Source: Acidobacteriaceae bacterium (GTDB lineage Bacteria; Acidobacteriota; Terriglobia; Terriglobales; Acidobacteriaceae). Taken from it: a stretch of DNA of 35,469 nucleotides. The position numbers and the translations under genes were made by a program. The stretch lies in NCBI GenBank assembly GCA_003156495.1, contig PMHC01000018.1, positions 1-35,469 on the forward strand, written 5' to 3'. Positions 34,761 to 35,469 of the stretch are shown in pieces (position 1 is the first letter of the stretch; every line of letters starts with the position of its first letter). Below the pieces are notes generated by a model. That model was not told where the DNA came from and searched no databases. It saw only the letters and a program-made list of their open reading frames with translations.

Positions 34761-35469
34761 CTACCGGTTCAGCGGCGTGCTGGCGACGGCGGTTTTCGAG
34801 CGATTGGCCTGCGCATAGGCGACAATCTTGCGCATCGCGTCCAGCTCGGCGCCCACCAGCGCCAGACGCGGCGCGCGCACGCGAGCCGAACCGACGCCGA
34901 TTTCCTGCTGCACCTGCTTGATCAACTGCACAAATTTGGGCACCGTGTCCATGCGCAGCAAGGGCAGGAACCAGCGATAGAGCTCGAAGGCCTCCTGCTT
35001 TTTGCCGGCGCTGACCAGCTTGAAGAGCTCAACCGACTCGCGCGGGAAGGCGTTAACCAAACCGGCGACCCATCCGGTGGCGCCGGCGCTGACGCCCTCA
35101 ACGATGCTGTCGTCGACGCCGACGAAGATCGCCAGACGATTGCCGATCAGGGCGCGAATGGCCGTCACGCGGCGCACGTCGGTCGATGATTCCTTAACCG
35201 CGGCCAGATTCGGAAATTCGGCGGCGAGCTCGGCGATCTGCGCGGGCAAAAAGTCCGTACCGTAAGCGACCGGGTTGTTATAGAGCAGCCCTTCGAGCTT
35301 GGTGGTCTTCAGAATCGCGCCGACGTGTGCCTTGGTTTCGCGCCAGTCGCCCAGGTAGACATAGGGCGGCAGCACCATCAGGCCCGAGCAGCCCACGCCC
35401 TCGGCCATCTTGGCCAGCTCGGCGGCTTCGGTCGTAGACAGCGCGGAGATGGCGGCCACCACCGGCGCC
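34761..35469 (-). CDS. DapA-family (dihydrodipicolinate synthase-like) lyase/deaminase, 5' end truncated by window edge
   Basis: GLMVLPPYVYLGD, GLLYNNPVAYGTD, LAAVKESSTDVRRV (Schiff-base Lys region), DDSIVEGVSAGATGWVAGLVNAFP. ORF is open at the right edge, so Met at 35462 is probably not the start. Confidence 0.88.
   Translation of the reverse strand, partial: APVVAAISALSTTEAAELAKMAEGVGCSGLMVLPPYVYLGDWRETKAHVGAILKTTKLEGLLYNNPVAYGTDFLPAQIAELAAEFPNLAAVKESSTDVRRVTAIRALIGNRLAIFVGVDDSIVEGVSAGATGWVAGLVNAFPRESVELFKLVSAGKKQEAFELYRWFLPLLRMDTVPKFVQLIKQVQQEIGVGSARVRAPRLALVGAELDAMRKIVAYAQANRSKTAVASTPLNR

Noticed and set aside
33007-34818. Plus-strand ORFs opposite the aldehyde dehydrogenase
   Set aside because: Antisense to a strongly supported CDS; compositional artefacts.

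Overview
The window looks like an Acidobacteriota-type chromosomal segment, judged from gene content only: several Oar-like TonB-dependent receptors with N-terminal carboxypeptidase-regulatory-like folds, NHL/MBG proteins, and a CadC-like wHTH-PD40 regulator. Main blocks: (1) An Oar-like TonB receptor (minus strand, runs off the left edge and is absent from the ORF track) lies 8 nt downstream of a 954-aa protein. That protein appears to fuse an ECF-type sigma factor, a zinc-finger-like HxxxCxxC motif, one TM helix and a large periplasmic region with a BON-like segment. This is the best candidate for an unusual system: a one-polypeptide transmembrane sigma regulator coupled to an outer-membrane receptor. 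(2) Two large plus-strand secreted/cell-surface proteins (a possible PstS-like binding protein and an NHL+MBG protein) and a secreted alpha/beta hydrolase. (3) A decayed IS630-family element with intact 24-bp TIRs (1 mismatch), an internal deletion and two in-frame stops. (4) A Sus-like but SusD-less alpha-glucan locus: wHTH-PD40 regulator, Oar-like TonB receptor, GH13, GH31. (5) A group II intron RT fragment and a DUF885 peptidase. (6) A probable trans-4-hydroxyproline/D-hydroxyproline catabolic locus (2Fe-2S subunit, FAD subunit, KGSA dehydrogenase, DapA-family lyase) surrounding a third Oar-like TonB receptor with a C-terminal frameshift. No tRNA, rRNA or CRISPR was recognised. All family calls are by eye from motifs; no searches were run.
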